A stretch of 64,000 bases of DNA from Blastococcus fimeti (GTDB taxonomy: Bacteria > Actinomycetota > Actinomycetes > Mycobacteriales > Geodermatophilaceae). Positions within the stretch are counted from its first letter, which is position 1. Each line of letters starts with the position of its first letter. Of this stretch, positions 36,133 to 44,591 are shown piece by piece. The notes beneath the pieces are model-generated. The model was not told the origin of the DNA and did not search any database. It saw only the letters and a program-made list of their open reading frames with translations. Both the position numbers and the translations under genes were made by a program. The stretch covers positions 496,001-560,000 of the forward strand of contig FNAW01000002.1 of NCBI GenBank assembly GCA_900102115.1, given 5' to 3'.

Positions 36133-38235
36133 GTGGAGGTCCGCGAGCCCGTCGACGCCGTCGCGCCCCCGGCCCCCCTTGCGCGGTGGGACCGGGCGGC
36201 GCCCGTGGTCGGCTGGCTCGGCGCGGCGGGCACGCTCGCCGTCGTCGCCGGCACCGCCGTCCTGGACGCGGCCACACCGGAGGCGGCCCGGGCGGCCACC
36301 GAGTCGGGGCTGGGCTGGGAGATCGGGCTCTCCGGCGTCCTGCTCGCCGTCCCCGGTGCGCTGCTGCTGGGCCGGGCCCCGCGCAACGCCGTCTCCTGGG
36401 TCGTCGCCGGGACCGCGCTGTTCTGGGCGCTCGACGGGCTGGCGTCGTCGTGGCTGCTCTACGCGCTGGAGAGCGACCCGCCGCTGCCGGGTGCCTCGTT
36501 CGCGTTCTGGTTCGTGCAGCGGTTCGGCGCGTGGCTGCTCCTCGGCCTGCCGCTGCTGCTCCTGCTCTACCCCGACGGCCGGCTGCCCCGGGGTGGCTGG
36601 CGCACGGTGTCGCTGGTCGCGCTGGGGTGTGCCGCGCTGCTGCCCCTGCTGGTGGTGACCCTGCCGGTGGCGATCCTCGACCGGCGCGCGGGGCAGCCGC
36701 TCCCCGAGGTCTTCCGGGGCCTGGAGCTGGATCCCACCAGCCTGCCGGTGCCCGAGGCCGTGGCGCTCCCGCTGCTGCAGCTGGCCTGGCCGCTGGGCGC
36801 GGTCGGGATCCTGCTTCCGCTGGCCGTCGTCGTCCACCGGCTGCGCGCCGCCTCGGGCGAGGACCGGCGCCGGATGCGCTGGCTGCTGTGGGCCGGCGTC
36901 GTCGACGCGCTGGTCATGCTCGGCGCGCTGCTCTTCCCCACCACGACCGTCAGCTACGACCTGGCCCTCGCCGTCGGGCTGACCGGGCTGGCGGTCACCG
37001 TCGGCATCCTGCGGCCGCGGGCCGTCGACATCGACCGGCTGCTCGGCCGCACCCTGGTCTACGGCGGGCTGGCGGTGGGCGTCGTCGTCCTGGACCTGCT
37101 CGTCCTCGGCACCGCCGGCCTGCTCCTCGACGACCGCTTCGACGAGCGGAACGCCCTGCTCGTGACGCTGCTGGTGGTCGCGGTCGGCTACGTGCCGCTG
37201 CGGGCGGCGCTCTGGCGGATCGTCCGCCGCTGGGTGCTGGGTGAGCGCGCCGACCCCTATCGCGTGGTGTCCGGCCTGGCGGAGCGGCTGGAGCGCAGCG
37301 ACGACGCCGACCAGCAGCTCATGGCCGTCGCGGCCGCGGTGGCCGAGGCCTTCCGGTCGCCCTACGTCGGCGTCGAGGTCGCCTCCGTCGGCGGCGGGCG
37401 GCTGCTGGCCGAGCACGGGGAACGTCCGGCCGCGGTGCAGTCGCTGCCCATCGCCTACCGGGGCGAGGAGGTCGGCCGCCTGCTCCTGCCCGAGCGGGGG
37501 GTGCGCGCGCAGCTGCTCACCCGGGACGAGCGGCTGCTCGCCGACGTCGTCCGGCAGGCCGCCGCGGCCGCCCGGGCCGGTTCCCTCGCCGCCGAGCTGC
37601 AGGCCAGCCGCGAGCAGCTGGTAGCCGCGCGCGAGGAGGAGCGCCGCCGGCTGCGCCGCGACCTGCACGACGGCCTCGGTCCCAGCCTCGGGGCGGTCGT
37701 GCTGCGCATCGACACCGCCCGCAACCTGGCCGCCGACCGGCCCCAGGAGGCCGATGCGGTGCTGCGCCGGGCGCGGGACGACGTCGCCGCGGCGCTGGCC
37801 GACGTCCGCCGGCTGGTGCACGACCTCCGCCCGCCCGCGCTCGACGACCTCGGGCTCACCGGCGCGGTCCGGCAGCAGGCCGAGCGGGTGCTGCCCCCGG
37901 CCGTGGACACGACGATCACCGCGGACGACGACGGCGAGCTGCCGGCGGCGGTCGAGGTCGCCGCGTACCGGATCGCGTCCGAGGCGTTGGCGAACGTGGC
38001 CCGGCACGCACGCGCGACGCGGGTCGGCGTCGCGCTCGTCCGGGACGACGGCGCTCTCGTGGTCACCGTCGCCGACGACGGCGTCGGCATCGCGCCGGAC
38101 GCCCCGGCCGGGGTCGGGCTGGTGTCGCTGCGCGAGCGGGCGGCGGAGCTGGGCGGGTCGTGCACGGTCGAGTGCCCGGCCGGCGGAGGAACGGTGGTGC
38201 GGGCGGTACTGCCCGTGGGAGGAGCACGAGGATGA
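36133..38235 (+). CDS. NarL-family sensor histidine kinase (multi-TM, GAF-like, HisKA_3, HATPase)
   Basis: Membrane kinase of 700 residues. The N-terminal half has about eight to ten hydrophobic helices (about 25-375). A GAF-like region follows (about 385-480), then a coiled coil and the HisKA_3 phosphoacceptor His512 in LRRDLHDGLGPSLG. The C-terminal ATPase has AYRIASEALANVARHA (N box), DDGVGI (G1) and GVGLVSLRERAAELGG (G2). Its TGA overlaps the ATG of the response regulator (ATGA), so the two are one system. The signal is unknown. The frame is open further upstream; GTG 36133 is chosen by the leaderless -10 spacing. Confidence 0.9.
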   Translation: MEVREPVDAVAPPAPLARWDRAAPVVGWLGAAGTLAVVAGTAVLDAATPEAARAATESGLGWEIGLSGVLLAVPGALLLGRAPRNAVSWVVAGTALFWALDGLASSWLLYALESDPPLPGASFAFWFVQRFGAWLLLGLPLLLLLYPDGRLPRGGWRTVSLVALGCAALLPLLVVTLPVAILDRRAGQPLPEVFRGLELDPTSLPVPEAVALPLLQLAWPLGAVGILLPLAVVVHRLRAASGEDRRRMRWLLWAGVVDALVMLGALLFPTTTVSYDLALAVGLTGLAVTVGILRPRAVDIDRLLGRTLVYGGLAVGVVVLDLLVLGTAGLLLDDRFDERNALLVTLLVVAVGYVPLRAALWRIVRRWVLGERADPYRVVSGLAERLERSDDADQQLMAVAAAVAEAFRSPYVGVEVASVGGGRLLAEHGERPAAVQSLPIAYRGEEVGRLLLPERGVRAQLLTRDERLLADVVRQAAAAARAGSLAAELQASREQLVAAREEERRRLRRDLHDGLGPSLGAVVLRIDTARNLAADRPQEADAVLRRARDDVAAALADVRRLVHDLRPPALDDLGLTGAVRQQAERVLPPAVDTTITADDDGELPAAVEVAAYRIASEALANVARHARATRVGVALVRDDGALVVTVADDGVGIAPDAPAGVGLVSLRERAAELGGSCTVECPAGGGTVVRAVLPVGGARG

Positions 38236-38891
38236 CCGATTCCGACGAAGGTCCGCTGCGGGTGCTGGTCGTCGACGACCACCCGGTCTACCGCGACGGC
38301 CTGGCGATGCTGCTCGGCTCGGTGCCGGGGCTGTCCGTCGTCGGGACCGCCGCCGACGGTGCCGAGGCGGTGCGGTGCGCGCGGGAGGAGCAGCCCGACG
38401 TCGTCGTCATGGACGTGCAGATGCCGGGGATGGACGGCATCGCGGCCACCCGGGCGATCACCTCGGAGTCGCCGTCGACCGGCGTGGTGGTGCTGACCAT
38501 GAGCGAGGACGACGGCACCGTCTTCTCCGCCGTCCGTGCCGGCGCCCGCGGCTACCTGCTGAAGGGCGCCGACCAGGAGGAGGTGGTGCGGGCGATCACG
38601 ACGGTCGCGGGCGGTGGGGCGGTGTTCGGTGCGGCGCTGGCTCGCCGGATCGCGGAGTTCTTCAGCGCCGGGCCCGCCGGGCCGGAGACCGCCTTCCCGC
38701 AGCTCACCGTTAGGGAGCGGGAGGTGCTCGACCTGGTCGCCGCCGGGCGGACGAACGCGCAGATCGCCGCCGCGTTGCACCTCTCGCCCAAGACGGTGCG
38801 GAACAACGTCTCCAACGTGCTGGCCAAGCTGCAGGTCACCGACCGGGCGCAGGCGATCGTGCGGGCCCGGGACGCCGGGCTCGGCCGCTGA
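38232..38891 (+). CDS. NarL/LuxR-type response regulator
   Basis: DNA-binding partner of the kinase at 36133, 219 residues. The receiver domain carries the phosphate-accepting Asp61 (VVMDVQMPG), acidic pair VVDDHP, Thr (VLTMS) and Lys (LLKGA). The C-terminal LuxR helix-turn-helix (about 155-215) reads [20 protein letters not shown] then [19 protein letters not shown]. The targets are unknown. Start ATG 38232 overlaps the kinase stop. Confidence 0.95.
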   Translation: MTDSDEGPLRVLVVDDHPVYRDGLAMLLGSVPGLSVVGTAADGAEAVRCAREEQPDVVVMDVQMPGMDGIAATRAITSESPSTGVVVLTMSEDDGTVFSAVRAGARGYLLKGADQEEVVRAITTVAGGGAVFGAALARRIAEFFSAGPAGPETAFPQLTVREREVLDLVAAGRTNAQIAAALHLSPKTVRNNVSNVLAKLQVTDRAQAIVRARDAGLGR

Positions 38892-38932
38892 CCCGCGGGA
38901 ATGGTGGTCCGGCGGCCTCCGTTCCTCTGGAC

Positions 38933-39349
38933 ATGACGACCTCCTCCCAGCAGCCCCAGGTGCAGAAGACCGACGAGGAGTGGCGCGCGCAGCTGTCGCC
39001 GGAGGAGTACGCGGTGCTCCGCCAGGCCGGCACCGAGCGTGCCTGGACCGGTGAGTACGTCGACACCAAGACCGTCGGCGTCTACGAGTGCCGGGCCTGC
39101 GGCGCCGAGCTGTTCACGTCCGAGACGAAGTTCGATTCCCACTGCGGCTGGCCCTCGTTCTACGAGGCCTCGGCGGACGACAACGTGATCCTCCGCGAGG
39201 ACCGCAGCTACGGGATGATCCGCACCGAGGTGCTGTGCAAGAGCTGCCACAGCCACCTGGGTCACCTGTTCGACGACGCCCCGCAGACGCCCACCGGCGA
39301 CCGCTACTGCATCAACTCGGTCTCCATCCGGCTCGCCCCGGCGGAGTGA
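38933..39349 (+). CDS. msrB: Methionine-R-sulfoxide reductase MsrB
   Basis: Repairs methionine-R-sulfoxide in proteins; 138 residues, cytoplasmic. Catalytic Cys126 lies in RYCINS, and the structural zinc is bound by Cys53/Cys56 and Cys102/Cys105. HCGWPSF and GHLFDDAP are the family signature. It is followed by a terminator, and then convergent hemQ, as from memory in M. tuberculosis (Rv2674 near Rv2676c). Confidence 0.97.
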   Translation: MTTSSQQPQVQKTDEEWRAQLSPEEYAVLRQAGTERAWTGEYVDTKTVGVYECRACGAELFTSETKFDSHCGWPSFYEASADDNVILREDRSYGMIRTEVLCKSCHSHLGHLFDDAPQTPTGDRYCINSVSIRLAPAE

Positions 39350-39367
39350 CCGCACCCGCACACGCCT

Positions 39368-39401
39368 GAGGGCGGCCTCCCGGCACCGGGAGGCCGCCCT
39401 C
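39368..39401 (+). terminator. Terminator hairpin after msrB
   Basis: GAGGGCGGCCTCCC (from 39368) pairs with its complement ending at 39401, giving 14-16 bp with a tight loop. It lies 19 nt after the msrB stop. Confidence 0.75.
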
Positions 39402-39417
39402 GGACGTATCGGGGCGA

Positions 39418-39486
39418 TCTGCTTCTCCGCGGCAAAGCAGTTTGCTCTTCCGCGGAAAAGCGGTCTGCTCTTCCGCGGAAAAGCGG
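39418..39486. repeat. Three tandem 23-bp repeats, each with palindrome TTCCGCGGAA
   Basis: Units start at 39418, 39441 and 39464. Units 2 and 3 differ by one base and unit 1 is more diverged. The consensus is TCTGCTCTTCCGCGGAAAAG plus CGG. They fill the gap between the msrB terminator and the hemQ stop (39495). Possible functions are a repeat element, a bidirectional terminator (each unit can form a small hairpin) or a binding array. Confidence 0.75.
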
Positions 39487-39494
39487 GGGTGGGG

Positions 39495-40223
39495 TCAGGC
39501 CAGGTCGTGGACGATCTCGGAGATCGACTTGCGGACGCCGGTGAAGAACGGGATCTCCTCGCGCACGTGCCGGCGGGCGCGGCTGGCGCGCAGGTCGCGC
39601 ATGAGGTCGACGATGCGGTGCAGCTCGTCGGCCTCGAAGGCGAGCATCCACTCGTAGTCGCCCAGGCCGAACGAGGCGACGGTGTTGGCCCGCACGTCCG
39701 GGTAGGGCCGCGCCTGCATGCCGTGCTCCTTGAGCATGTCGCGGCGCTCCTCGTCGGGGAGCAGGTACCACTCGTAGGACCGGACGAAGGGGTAGACGCA
39801 GACGTACCGGCGCGGCTCCTCGTCGGCGAGGAACGCCGGGATGTGGCTGCGGTTGAACTCCGCGGGGCGGTGCAGCGCCATCTGCGACCAGACCGGGTCC
39901 AGGTGCCGGCCCAGCGTCGTGCGGCGGAGCCGGGTGTAGGCCTCCTGCAGGGCGTCGGGCGTCTCGGCGTGCCACCAGACCATGACGTCGGCGTCGGCCC
40001 GCAGCCCGGCGACGTCGTAGACGCCGCGGACGACGACGTCCTTGCCGGCCAGCTCGTCGATCAGCGCGGACGCCTCGTCGGCGGCGGCGGTGCGTGCGTC
40101 GTCGGCCATCGGGCGGGCCAGCCGGAACACCGACCACATCGTGTAGCGGATGCTCGCGTTGAGCTCGTTCGCCCGCTTGCCGATGCTGCGTTCCTCGGTC
40201 TGCTCCCCGGTCTGCTCGGTCAT
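39495..40223 (-). CDS. hemQ: Coproheme decarboxylase HemQ (chlorite dismutase family)
   Basis: Last enzyme of the coproporphyrin-dependent heme pathway; converts coproheme to heme b. 242 residues of the chlorite-dismutase-like fold. Visible landmarks: [46 protein letters not shown], and [15 protein letters not shown], whose His is the likely proximal heme ligand. The frame extends to 40244; the ATG at 40223 is preferred. The partner genes hemY/cgoX and hemE lie about 5.4 kb further, across an inserted block. Confidence 0.94.
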   Translation of the reverse strand: MTEQTGEQTEERSIGKRANELNASIRYTMWSVFRLARPMADDARTAAADEASALIDELAGKDVVVRGVYDVAGLRADADVMVWWHAETPDALQEAYTRLRRTTLGRHLDPVWSQMALHRPAEFNRSHIPAFLADEEPRRYVCVYPFVRSYEWYLLPDEERRDMLKEHGMQARPYPDVRANTVASFGLGDYEWMLAFEADELHRIVDLMRDLRASRARRHVREEIPFFTGVRKSISEIVHDLA

Positions 40224-40289
40224 GGCCCCATCATCCCCCGTCACGCAGACCCGCCCGCGACCCGGTGTGCGGGTCGCGGGCGGGGCGGT

Positions 40290-40439
40290 TCACCGAGCCG
40301 CGGGCCGGGCGCCGAGCAGGTGGGCGTGCGCCTCGCGGCAGTCGTCGCACGCGGCCAGCCACACGTGGTGGCGCAGGCATCGGGCGGTTCGGCGGGGTCG
40401 AGGGGCGGTCGTCTGGGTCGGGTCGTGCTGGGTGCTCAC
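40290..40439 (-). CDS. Small zinc-ribbon-like protein, 49 aa
   Basis: Short gene with a GTG start at 40439 and TGA at 40290. It has a cluster of possible metal ligands: RCLRHHVWLAACDDCREAHAH (C-x2-H-H-x5-C-x2-C). Acidic or basic repeats and membrane segments are absent. The family is not recognised. It follows the YceI gene by 65 nt on the same strand, so they may share a transcript. The size is too small for a homology claim by eye; the C-x2-C pair is the main evidence. Confidence 0.5.
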   Translation of the reverse strand: MSTQHDPTQTTAPRPRRTARCLRHHVWLAACDDCREAHAHLLGARPAAR

Positions 40440-40504
40440 GTCCGTGCAACGCCGCCCGCCCCACCCGCCATGCCCGCCGCTGCCGTGGGCTCCACCACGC
40501 CGCG

Positions 40505-41017
40505 TCAGCGCTCGGGCGGCAGCAGCCAGGCATCGATCTCGATGGCCACCGCCCGTCCCACGACGATCCGCGGCGCCCGTATGCCGACCGCCCTCCGGTC
40601 CAGCGTGGCGGCGGCCCGGACGAGCGTGCCGCCGTCCCCGGGCTCCGCGATGCCGGCCACCTCCAGCGGGGTCGCCGTCCCGCGTACCGACAGCAACCCC
40701 GCGGCGAGCCAGCAGGCGTCCGCGGTCCGGGTGAAGCGGTCGCAGGTCCAGACCATCAGCGGCTGGCGGTCCACGGACAGGAAGCGGGCCGAGTGCAGGT
40801 CGGCGTCGCGCCGGGTGATGCCGGTGTCCAGGCTGTGCAGGTCGAACTCGGCCCGCACCCGCACCGGAGCGCCGGTGCCGTCCACCTGCACCTCGCCGCA
40901 CCGGACGGCGATCGACCCCCGTACCGGGATGCCGAGGTTGCGCACCGTGAAGCGCACCTGCGTGCGGCTGTCCGACACCCGCCACGTCTGCGTCGTCGTG
41001 CGCGCCGCCGCGATCAC
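40505..41017 (-). CDS. YceI-like lipid-binding/lipocalin-fold protein
   Basis: Protein of 170 residues with the YceI beta-barrel pattern: WRVSDSRTQVRFTVRNLGIPVRG, EFDLHSLDTGITRRDADLHS then FLSVDRQPLMV. No signal peptide is visible, so it is probably cytoplasmic; the family binds isoprenoid lipids. The GTG at 41017 has GGAGG about 7 nt upstream and overlaps the TGA of the upstream gene by GTGA, so the pair is coupled. It is divergent from the LAL regulator. Confidence 0.85.
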   Translation of the reverse strand: MIAAARTTTQTWRVSDSRTQVRFTVRNLGIPVRGSIAVRCGEVQVDGTGAPVRVRAEFDLHSLDTGITRRDADLHSARFLSVDRQPLMVWTCDRFTRTADACWLAAGLLSVRGTATPLEVAGIAEPGDGGTLVRAAATLDRRAVGIRAPRIVVGRAVAIEIDAWLLPPER

Positions 41018-41601
41018 GACCGGACCTCCGTGGCCAGCCGCGCGTGCAGGACGCGGTCGACATCGACCCGGGTGGGATCGACGACCAGCGCCGGGTCCTC
41101 CCACGGGAGCAGGTCGGTGGCAAAGACGGCCCGCCGGATGTCGTCGAGCACCGGGAGGTCCGTGACCAGGGTGACGACGACGAGGGCGTCGTCGTCCCCA
41201 CGGAGCACCCAGGTGGCGACGACGCCGGGGACCGGCCGGACCGCTGGGGCGATCCGCTCCCGCCCGGCGCGCACGGCGGCGTCGGTCCGGGTGGCGTTCC
41301 CGCCCGGGAACCACAGCACCTGGGCGAACCGCGGATCCGCCGCGGCCGCAGCGCCGGCTTCGTGCTCGGCCACGGCGAAGCTGCCGGCCGCGGCGAGGAA
41401 GCCCGGGTCCGGAACGCGGGCGGCGGCGGCGTCCGCGGCGCTGCTCCACAGCACCACCAGCGCGCCGTCTCCGCCGTCGAGCCGACCGAGGACGCAGGCG
41501 TCCTCCTGGCCGGAGCCGCCGATCCCGGTGAGCAGACCGCGCGCCCAGCTCCCGGCGTCCTCGTCCGGCCAGCGCCGGAACCGGTGGATGGTGGCATGCA
41601 T
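41014..41601 (-). CDS. Unknown protein, 195 aa, possible tandem ferredoxin-like domains
   Basis: I cannot name a family. Two halves both read like dimeric alpha/beta-barrel domains: an N-terminal HATIHRFRRWPDEDAG... ALVVLWSS part, and a C-terminal RPVPGVVATWVLRGDDDALVVVTLV part ending in DVDRVLHARL. No signal peptide or membrane helix is seen. The ATG at 41601 has GGGAGGGGAGG upstream. Its end overlaps the YceI start by GTGA. It is divergent from the LAL regulator at 41748 with 146 nt between, so regulation by it is plausible. Confidence 0.65.
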   Translation of the reverse strand: MHATIHRFRRWPDEDAGSWARGLLTGIGGSGQEDACVLGRLDGGDGALVVLWSSAADAAAARVPDPGFLAAAGSFAVAEHEAGAAAAADPRFAQVLWFPGGNATRTDAAVRAGRERIAPAVRPVPGVVATWVLRGDDDALVVVTLVTDLPVLDDIRRAVFATDLLPWEDPALVVDPTRVDVDRVLHARLATEVRS

Positions 41602-41735
41602 GGGGTCCTCCCCTCCCGCGCGGACCGCCGACCGGTCCGGCACGGATCGACCCTCCGCCCGGAGCGGGGCCCGGACATCAGTGCTCCCACTGACCTCCGG
41701 TACGCAATTCCGGTACGCAGGGCCCGGCGCGGTGG

Positions 41736-41741
41736 GATGCT
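41736..41741 (+). promoter_or_regulatory. -10-like hexamer GATGCT of the LAL regulator
   Basis: Ends 6 nt before the ATG at 41748; leaderless start proposed. Confidence 0.4.
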
Positions 41742-41747
41742 CCCGGG

Positions 41748-44591
41748 ATGGCGGACGCCGGGCCTCCCCCGGGCGCGCACCGGGGGCCTTTCGTCGGCCG
41801 GGACGTCGAGCTCGCCCGCCTTCGGGACGCCTTCGACGGGGCCCGCGCCGGCGCGGGCGGCCTCGTGCTGGTGAGCGGCCCGGCGGGCATCGGGAAGACC
41901 CGCACCGTCGAGGAGGCGCTCGACGGCGTGCCGGTCCCGGTGGTCTGGGGTCGTTGCGTCGACGACCCCGGCGCGCCGCCGCTGTGGCCCTGGCGGCGGG
42001 TCCTGCGTGCCCGGCCGGAGGTGGCGACGGCGGTCGGGGACGCGCTCGCCGCGGTGGATCGGGATTCGGGCGCCGCGGACCCCGACGTCGCCCGGTTCCG
42101 GTTCGTGTCGGCGGCGACCGAGGCCCTGATCGCCTCGGCCGGGCCCGGCGGCCTCGTCGTCGTCCTGGAGGACCTGCACTGGGCCGACCCGACGTCCCTG
42201 CGCCTGCTGGTCCACCTGGCCGCCGAGCTGCACCGCTCCCACCTGCTCGTGCTCGGCAGCCACCGGGACCCGGCAGGCCCGCACGGGGCGGCGCTGCGCG
42301 ACGCGCTCCCGGAGCTGCTGCGCTGGCCCGGGACGGATCTGCTCGAGCTCGCCCCGCTCGCGGAGGACGACGTGCGCCGCTACCTCACGGCGGTCGCGAG
42401 CGCTCCGCCCGAGCCGAGCACCGTCCGGGGCGTGCACCGCCGCTCGGGCGGCAATCCGCTCTACCTGCGGGCGCTCGCGGCGGCCGGCGTGGGGCCCGAC
42501 GACGCACCGGCCTCCGCCGCGCTGCGCTCCGCGGTCAGGACGGCGCTGGCGGCCCTGCCACCGGACACGGTCGCGCTCCTGACCGTGGCGGCCGTGCTGG
42601 GCGAGGAGGTGCGCCCGGCGCTGCTGGCGGCCGTCGCCGACCGGACGGAGGACGAGGTGCGCCGGGCACTGGACACCGCGGTGCACGCCGGCGTCCTCAC
42701 GACCGTGCCCGACAGCCCGGGCCGCCGCCGCTTCGTGCACGCCGTCGTGCGCGACGGGATCTACGCCGACCTCGCCCCCAGCGACCGGGAGGCGCTGCAC
42801 CGGCGGGTGGCGGAGGCGTGGGAGGCGGACGTCGGCGTGGATGACACGACCGCCGGCGTCGTCGCCGGGCACTGGCTGCGGGCCTCGGCCGACCCGGAGG
42901 CTCTCGCCCGGGCAGCGGCCTGGGCACGCCGGGCGTCCGCCGCGGCGACGCGGTCGCTGGCGTTCGAGGAGGCGGCCGCCTTCCTGCGGACGGCGCTCGA
43001 CGCCTCGGAGCGCGCGGGCTGCGACGGTGCGCAGCGGGCGGCCCTGCTCGTCGAGGTCGCCGGCACCGAGTACCGCGCCGGCCGGTTCGCGGAGAGCCTC
43101 GCGCACGCCGTCACCGCGTCCGAGACGGCGGACGGGCCGGGCCGGGCCGACCTGCTCGTGGCCGCGGCGCTCGCCGTCCACGACGTCGCGGCGCCCGGCT
43201 TCCCGCCGGCGGTGATCGCGCTGTGCGAACGAGCGCTGGCCGAGCCCGACGTGACGGCCTCCCCCGTCCTGCGCGCCCGGTTGCTCGCGCAGATCGCCTC
43301 CTCGCACGCGGACGCCGGCCGGCTCGGCGCCTCCTCGGAGCTCTCCGCGACCGCGCTGGAGCTGGCCGAGCGCGCGGGGGACCCGGAGGCGATCCTCGAC
43401 GCCGTCCGGGCGCGGATGAAGGTGAGCGTCGAATCGCTGCCGTCCGAGGAGCGGCTGCGGCTGGGTCGGCTGGCGATCGAGCACGCCGGGGCGACCGGAC
43501 AGCCCCTGGTCGAGCTGTGGGGCGCCAAGTGGCGGATCGACGCCGCGCTGGAGACCGGGGACCTGGCCACGGCCGAGGAGGAGCTGGCCCGGGTCTCCGC
43601 CCTCGCCCGCCGGACCGGGCTGCCGCTCGTGCGCTGGCACGACCTGCGGCTGCGGGCGTCGATCGCCGCGCTCAGAGGCCGCTTCCCCGAGGCGCTCGCG
43701 CTCAACGAGCAGGCCCGCGACCTCGGCGCCCGGGAGCTGGCGCAGGACCTCTCCACCGCCGGCATGTCCGGCGCGTTCCTCCTGCAGCACGCGCTGATCA
43801 CCGGGGACCCGGGGTTCTGGGACGACGACGCCCGCCAGCTGCTCGACCTCGCCGGCGACATCCCCATCGTGCTGGTCACCCGGGCGCTCGTGGCACACCT
43901 CCGCGGCGACCACGACGACGCCCGCGTCCGCTACGAGGACCTGCGCCGGCGGCTGGCCAATCCCGACTTCGCCGCCTCCAGCGGCGTGCCGACCAACCTG
44001 GTGCCGCTGGTCGAGGAGTACGCCGACCCGGACACCGCCGAGGTGCTGGCCGGGCTGATCGCCGCCCGCCCCATCGCCGCCGGAGGCGCCGGGGTGTATT
44101 GCTGCGGGTCGATGAGCGGGCTGCTCGGCCGGCTCGCCGTCGTCCGCGGTCGGCCGGACGAAGCGGTCGCGCACTTCGAGCGGGCGCTCGTGACCGACAC
44201 CGCCACCGGAGCACGCCCCGCCGTCGTGCACGACCGGGTGGGGCTGGCCGGTGCCCTGCTGCGCCGGGGGCGGCCGGCGGACCTGCCGCGCGCCGCCGAG
44301 GAGGCCCGCGCGGCCCGGCGGGAGGCGGCCGGGCTCGGCATGCCCGGGCCGGCCGGCACCGCGGCCGGGCTCGGGGACGCCGTGGCCGCCGCCGTGCGCG
44401 CGGCCGATCCGCTGACCGAGCGGGAACGGGAGATCGCCGGGCTGGTCGCGGCCGCGCTGACCAACCGGCAGATCGCCGAGCGGCTGGTCCTCTCCGAGCG
44501 CACCGTGGAGACCCACGTGCGGCACATCCTGCTCAAGCTCGGAGCGGCGAACCGGACGGAGATCGCGGTCCTGGCCTCGCCCGGGACCTAG
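41748..44591 (+). CDS. LAL-type LuxR regulator with AAA-like ATPase domain
   Basis: Large ATP-binding transcription regulator of 947 residues. Walker A GPAGIGKT is at 44-51 and Walker B VVVLEDLHWAD at about 138-148. A long TPR-like helical region follows (about 370-860). The LuxR helix-turn-helix (about 885-945) reads LTEREREIAGLVAAALTNRQ then AERLVLSERTVETHVRHIL. Regulators of this type sense small molecules. It is divergent from the YceI/unknown pair and inserted between hemQ and the hemY side. The last stop shares CTAG with the convergent membrane gene. Confidence 0.92.
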   Translation: MADAGPPPGAHRGPFVGRDVELARLRDAFDGARAGAGGLVLVSGPAGIGKTRTVEEALDGVPVPVVWGRCVDDPGAPPLWPWRRVLRARPEVATAVGDALAAVDRDSGAADPDVARFRFVSAATEALIASAGPGGLVVVLEDLHWADPTSLRLLVHLAAELHRSHLLVLGSHRDPAGPHGAALRDALPELLRWPGTDLLELAPLAEDDVRRYLTAVASAPPEPSTVRGVHRRSGGNPLYLRALAAAGVGPDDAPASAALRSAVRTALAALPPDTVALLTVAAVLGEEVRPALLAAVADRTEDEVRRALDTAVHAGVLTTVPDSPGRRRFVHAVVRDGIYADLAPSDREALHRRVAEAWEADVGVDDTTAGVVAGHWLRASADPEALARAAAWARRASAAATRSLAFEEAAAFLRTALDASERAGCDGAQRAALLVEVAGTEYRAGRFAESLAHAVTASETADGPGRADLLVAAALAVHDVAAPGFPPAVIALCERALAEPDVTASPVLRARLLAQIASSHADAGRLGASSELSATALELAERAGDPEAILDAVRARMKVSVESLPSEERLRLGRLAIEHAGATGQPLVELWGAKWRIDAALETGDLATAEEELARVSALARRTGLPLVRWHDLRLRASIAALRGRFPEALALNEQARDLGARELAQDLSTAGMSGAFLLQHALITGDPGFWDDDARQLLDLAGDIPIVLVTRALVAHLRGDHDDARVRYEDLRRRLANPDFAASSGVPTNLVPLVEEYADPDTAEVLAGLIAARPIAAGGAGVYCCGSMSGLLGRLAVVRGRPDEAVAHFERALVTDTATGARPAVVHDRVGLAGALLRRGRPADLPRAAEEARAARREAAGLGMPGPAGTAAGLGDAVAAAVRAADPLTEREREIAGLVAAALTNRQIAERLVLSERTVETHVRHILLKLGAANRTEIAVLASPGT

